From positions 1 through 6,992 of the forward strand of contig JAGHCP010000049.1 of assembly GCA_021160415.1 (NCBI GenBank): a stretch of 6,992 nt of DNA, read 5' to 3'. Under the pieces are notes generated by a model. That model did no database searches, was not told the DNA's origin, and worked only from the letters and a program-made list of their open reading frames with translations. The position numbers and the translations under genes are program-made. Below are positions 5,380-6,992 of the stretch, piece by piece (positions within the stretch are counted from its first letter, which is position 1; each line of letters opens with the position of its first letter). Origin of the DNA: Desulfurococcales archaeon. Lineage in GTDB: Archaea > Thermoproteota > Thermoprotei_A > Sulfolobales > NBVN01.

Positions 5380-5388
5380 CTGTTAACC
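5374..5388. repeat. Perfect palindrome spanning the YhbY-like stop codon
   Basis: GGTTAAC (5374-5380) and GTTAACC (5382-5388) are exact inverted complements around one T. The stop codon TAA (5377-5379) lies in the left arm. The 1-nt centre favours a DNA-binding site over a tight RNA hairpin, although a shorter stem with a larger loop is possible. Function unknown. Confidence 0.5.
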
Positions 5389-5390
5389 AT

Positions 5391-5405
5391 GCGTGGAAGC
5401 CACGC
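5391..5405 (+). terminator. Short GC-rich hairpin after the YhbY-like gene
   Basis: GCGTGG (5391-5396) and CCACGC (5400-5405) form a perfect 6-bp stem with a three-base loop, 11 nt past the stop codon. No T-run follows, so it is more likely a 3'-end stabiliser or processing element than a classical terminator. It is the second inverted repeat in a row here. Confidence 0.35.
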
Positions 5406-5422
5406 GAGCTCAGACGCCTCGC

Positions 5423-5431
5423 CTTATATAT
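5423..5431. promoter_or_regulatory. Orphan TATA-like element
   Basis: CTTATATAT lies in the 95-bp gap between the YhbY-like gene and tRNA-Phe. Neither strand has a gene start at the right distance: plus transcripts would run antisense into tRNA-Phe and minus transcripts antisense into the YhbY-like gene. It may be chance or the promoter of a small unannotated RNA. Confidence 0.25.
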
Positions 5432-5451
5432 CGTGGATAACTTGATGGAGA

Positions 5452-5467
5452 AAATCCGGGAATCCCG
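5452..5467 (-). terminator. Hairpin and T-stretch downstream of tRNA-Phe
   Basis: Read on the minus strand, 8 nt after the tRNA-Phe CCA, CGGGA (5467-5463) and TCCCG (5461-5457) form a 5-bp inverted repeat. GATTTT follows at once. This suits termination of the tRNA transcript. The centre is a single base, so in RNA the inner pairs would open to form a loop. Confidence 0.4.
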
Positions 5468-5474
5468 CAGGGGT

Positions 5475-5551
5475 TGGTGCCGCCGCGGGGATTTGAACCC
5501 CGGACACCCCGGTCTTCAGCCGGGTGCTCTCCCGGGCTGAGCTACGGCGGC
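5475..5551 (-). tRNA. tRNA-Phe (anticodon GAA), no intron, CCA encoded
   Basis: The minus strand folds into a complete 74-nt cloverleaf. The acceptor stem is GCCGCCG (5551-5545) with CGGCGGC (5485-5479), the D stem GCTC/GAGC, the anticodon stem CCCGG/CCGGG around CTGAAGA, and the T arm CGGGG-TTCAAAT-CCCCG. The anticodon is GAA. Discriminator A (5478) is followed by an encoded CCA (5477-5475). Unlike the other two tRNAs here it has no intron. Confidence 0.96.
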
Positions 5552-5574
5552 TCCGTAAAACCTCGGTGTTTAGG

Positions 5575-5585
5575 CAATATTAATT
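5575..5585 (-). promoter_or_regulatory. TATA box for tRNA-Phe
   Basis: AATTAATATTG on the minus strand lies 24-34 bp before the tRNA-Phe 5' end at 5551, the standard archaeal position. It sits in the 54-bp gap after the archease stop codon. Confidence 0.6.
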
Positions 5586-5605
5586 TTTCCTTTAGGGCTC
5601 CCAAC

Positions 5606-6040
5606 CTAAAGATCGAAGACCACTCTGGCGATCCAGCAACCGTCGATTTCCTTGATCTCCATTAAGGAGTAGGTCACTGCCTTAACTTCGGTTCTGACTT
5701 CATGTTTGGATGGATCGAACTTTTCGCCCCATGCACGCCCTTCAATCGCTATCTTATCTTGAAGCTCCTTAATTCTCATGTCGAAGTCACTGAATACTAG
5801 ACCTTCCGAGTCATGCAGGATCAGGAGGTCCTCAAGCCACCGGTAGAGAGCGTTCTGGAGATCAAGTCCTTCGTCCCTTACCTCCCTCACAACGCTTTTA
5901 CAGACTTTCGACGTGTCTGTGATCAGCTCGAAGAGCGCTTTAGCGGCGTTAATGAATGCTTCCTCTAACGACCTCCCTGAAGCCTCCACGTAGGCGTCAG
6001 CTGTGTGTTCAAGGAACTTGAAGCCTCCGCATCCCTCCAC
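5606..6040 (-). CDS. Archease, activator of the RtcB tRNA ligase
   Basis: Archease is a small cytosolic protein that speeds guanylylation and turnover of RtcB, the ligase that joins tRNA exons after intron removal; it has also been reported to act as a chaperone for a tRNA methyltransferase. The 144 residues match family length. Visible hallmarks are FKFLEHTADAYVEASG (7-22, with metal-binding Asp15), SLEEAFINAAKALF, ALYRWLEDLLIL in the middle, EVKAVTYSLMEI (118-129) and the C-terminal VVFDL with Asp143, which in known structures joins Asp15 in the metal site. The start is GTG (6040-6038); an in-frame TAG lies 9 nt upstream, so no longer form exists. AGGGGGT (6051-6045) is a near-consensus ribosome site at good spacing. 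Two intron-containing tRNAs lie nearby, one directly divergent. The gene may share an A+T-rich promoter region (about 6075-6088) with tRNA-Gly. Confidence 0.95.
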   Translation of the reverse strand: MEGCGGFKFLEHTADAYVEASGRSLEEAFINAAKALFELITDTSKVCKSVVREVRDEGLDLQNALYRWLEDLLILHDSEGLVFSDFDMRIKELQDKIAIEGRAWGEKFDPSKHEVRTEVKAVTYSLMEIKEIDGCWIARVVFDL

Positions 6041-6080
6041 CCGGACCCCCTAGTTAAGGTTAAGGGTTGAAGAGGTAAAA

Positions 6081-6088
6081 ACTTAAAC
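6081..6088 (+). promoter_or_regulatory. TATA box for tRNA-Gly, possibly shared with archease
   Basis: ACTTAAAC lies 26-33 bp before the mature tRNA-Gly 5' end (6114). The wider A+T run from 6075 reads TTTAAGTTTTTAC on the other strand, 35-47 bp before the archease start, so it could serve both directions. Confidence 0.55.
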
Positions 6089-6113
6089 ACCCCTGACATT
6101 ACATGTTAATGGT

Positions 6114-6212
6114 GCGGCGGTCGTCCAGCCTGGTCTAGGACGCCGGCCTTCCAAGGAGCGGTCCTCCGCAGAACGCCGGAGATCCCGGGTTCAAATCCCG
6201 GCCGCCGCACCA
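6114..6212 (+). tRNA. tRNA-Gly (anticodon TCC) with intron, CCA encoded
   Basis: After intron removal the gene folds as a cloverleaf. The acceptor is GCGGCGG (6114-6120) with CCGCCGC (6202-6208), the D stem GTCC/GGAC (6123-6126, 6138-6141), the anticodon stem CCGGC (6143-6147) with GCCGG (6175-6179), and the T arm CCGGG-TTCAAAT-CCCGG (6185-6201). The anticodon TCC is at 6150-6152. Discriminator A6209 is followed by an encoded CCA. GGT (6111-6113) upstream can pair with ACC at the 3' end, as in tRNA-Glu. A protein gene starts 21 nt downstream. Confidence 0.95.
6154..6173 (+). other. 20-nt intron in tRNA-Gly, position 37/38
   Basis: A bulge-helix-bulge can be drawn at 37/38. The 5' bulge is C36-A37-A6154, the intron stem is GGAG (6155-6158) with CTCC (6164-6167), and the 3' bulge is A6172-A6173-C38 (6174). 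The central helix pairs C32-G6171, T33-A6170 and C35-G6168, with one T34/C mismatch. Splicing here leaves C at position 38. Cutting one base later would leave A38 instead but does not fit the fold. Confidence 0.8.
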
Positions 6213-6222
6213 CTAATAACTA

Positions 6223-6227
6223 AGGTG
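6223..6227 (+). promoter_or_regulatory. Ribosome binding site that sets the TTG start
   Basis: AGGTG lies six bases before the TTG at 6234 and matches the archaeal anti-Shine-Dalgarno. Its own GTG (6225-6227) is an in-frame alternative start, but that would leave no ribosome site upstream. Confidence 0.55.
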
Positions 6228-6233
6228 TTTGGG

Positions 6234-6992
6234 TTGAGGGTTGGGTTTATCGGGCTCGGCTTAATGGGTTCAGCTATGGCTTGCCGTCTCCTAGAGTCAG
6301 GTCATGACGTATTTCTCTACAATAGGACTCGACTCAAGGCAGAGAGGGTAGTAAAGGAGTGCGGGGGTACCGTGGCTTCCAGCCCGAGGGAAGCAGCTGA
6401 AAGGTCTGAAGTCGTTCACGTTATGGTGTCAGATGATGAGGCAGTTGCCTCAGTTTTGCTTGGTGATGCAGGAGCTCTGGCAGGTGAAGCTGATGCAGTC
6501 GTTGTTTCCTCAACAATCACACCGACATTCAGTTCAGTGATGAGTGATCTCGCTAAGTCATTAGGGAAAAGGTATGCGGAGGCCCCTGTTTTGGGGAGCG
6601 TTTCGGAAGCCAGAGGAGGTAGGCTGATCACGTACGTTGCTGGCCCTGAAGATTTAGCTTCCTTGGAAACTATTAGGGATCTCAGCTCATCAGTAGTTTA
6701 TGTGGGGGAAGTCCCAAGGGCTTCAGCCCTTAAGCTAGCTATAAACAACGTCTTCCTGACTCTTCTAGCGTCTCTTGCGCAGAGCGTCGGCCTAGCAACG
6801 TCTTATGGCTTCGAAACGGGTGAGGTTCTGCAGCACTTGAAGAATACATGGCTGAGGCCCGTCATTGAGAGGTACGAGAGTAGGGGGTTGGACGAGTCCT
6901 TCCCGACCAGGTTCCCGATGGAGCTTGCGGCTAAGGACCTGATGTACGTCGCAACGGCTTCGCAGCGAGTAGGTATTCCCTCAACCCTTCCC
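6234..6992 (+). CDS. Beta-hydroxyacid dehydrogenase (3-hydroxyisobutyrate dehydrogenase / glyoxylate-succinic semialdehyde reductase family), 3' end cut
   Basis: This NAD(P)-dependent cytosolic oxidoreductase belongs to the 6-phosphogluconate dehydrogenase-like superfamily. The 253 visible residues begin at TTG. They show the dinucleotide motif GFIGLGLMGSAMA (4-16), NRT (30-32, an Arg that usually favours NADPH), SSTITP (92-97), the substrate motif EAPVLGSVSEARGG (116-129), catalytic Lys167 with Asn171 in KLAINN, and KDLMYVATAS near the cut end. The APVxGS form resembles glyoxylate/succinic semialdehyde reductases more than classical 3-hydroxyisobutyrate dehydrogenases, so reduction of a small aldehyde or keto acid is the likelier direction; the substrate is not certain. 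Full members are about 290 residues, so some 40 are missing. The start is supported by AGGTG six bases upstream. Only 21 nt separate it from the tRNA-Gly CCA, leaving no room for a separate ordinary promoter, so it is probably transcribed with the tRNA. Confidence 0.9.
   Translation, partial: MRVGFIGLGLMGSAMACRLLESGHDVFLYNRTRLKAERVVKECGGTVASSPREAAERSEVVHVMVSDDEAVASVLLGDAGALAGEADAVVVSSTITPTFSSVMSDLAKSLGKRYAEAPVLGSVSEARGGRLITYVAGPEDLASLETIRDLSSSVVYVGEVPRASALKLAINNVFLTLLASLAQSVGLATSYGFETGEVLQHLKNTWLRPVIERYESRGLDESFPTRFPMELAAKDLMYVATASQRVGIPSTLP

Noticed and set aside
5441..5470. A degenerate box C (TTGATGG) in the gap before tRNA-Phe
   Set aside because: Two mismatches to the box C consensus and no box D at a usable distance outside the tRNA itself.
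5474..5665. A 63-residue plus-strand reading frame beginning MVPPRGFEPRTP
   Set aside because: The GFEPRTP-type peptide is the well-known false translation of the antisense of a tRNA T arm; it covers tRNA-Phe and then the archease 3' end.
5606..6040. A start other than GTG for archease
   Set aside because: An in-frame TAG lies 9 nt upstream and the only nearby ATG is out of frame; the ribosome site fits the GTG.

Overview
The window reads as a stretch of a thermophilic archaeal chromosome, most likely Thermoproteota/TACK-like; I cannot fix the lineage from sequence alone. The evidence is a set of archaeal RNA-processing proteins (Nep1, the Rpp21-type RNase P subunit, a stand-alone YhbY-like protein, archease), two tRNA genes with introns in the anticodon loop, three tRNAs that encode their own CCA, short intergenic gaps and archaeal TATA-like elements. 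No mobile element, CRISPR array or rRNA gene is visible. No gap between genes exceeds 300 bases.

Positions 1-2095 form a malate module. A malic enzyme (minus strand, 3' end outside the window) is transcribed divergently from an LDH-like malate dehydrogenase (plus). The 122-bp gap between them holds a perfect 7-bp inverted repeat just ahead of the dehydrogenase. Together the two enzymes could connect pyruvate, malate and oxaloacetate.

Positions 2090-3873 form a cell-envelope module of unknown role. A membrane-anchored or secreted coiled-coil protein with a transglutaminase-like Cys-His-Asp domain (minus) is divergent from a small four-helix membrane protein (plus). A second palindrome lies between their starts. 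The transglutaminase-like gene overlaps the malate dehydrogenase by 6 bp, tail to tail.

Positions 3914-6212 form an RNA-maturation island: tRNA-Glu(CTC) with a 23-nt intron, nep1 (minus), the RNase P subunit gene and a YhbY-like gene (plus, overlapping by 40 bp), tRNA-Phe(GAA) (minus), archease (minus) and tRNA-Gly(TCC) with a 20-nt intron. Most of these products make, trim, splice or modify tRNA or rRNA, and archease assists the ligase that joins tRNA exons.

From 6234 a beta-hydroxyacid dehydrogenase gene begins 21 nt after the tRNA-Gly CCA and runs off the right edge. It probably shares the tRNA transcript.

I found no convincing new multi-gene system. The most unusual items are the transglutaminase/membrane-protein pair, the substituted catalytic residues of the malate dehydrogenase, and the compact RNA-level architecture: paired tRNA leaders, tRNA-mRNA fusion, overlapping divergent starts and stop-codon hairpins.
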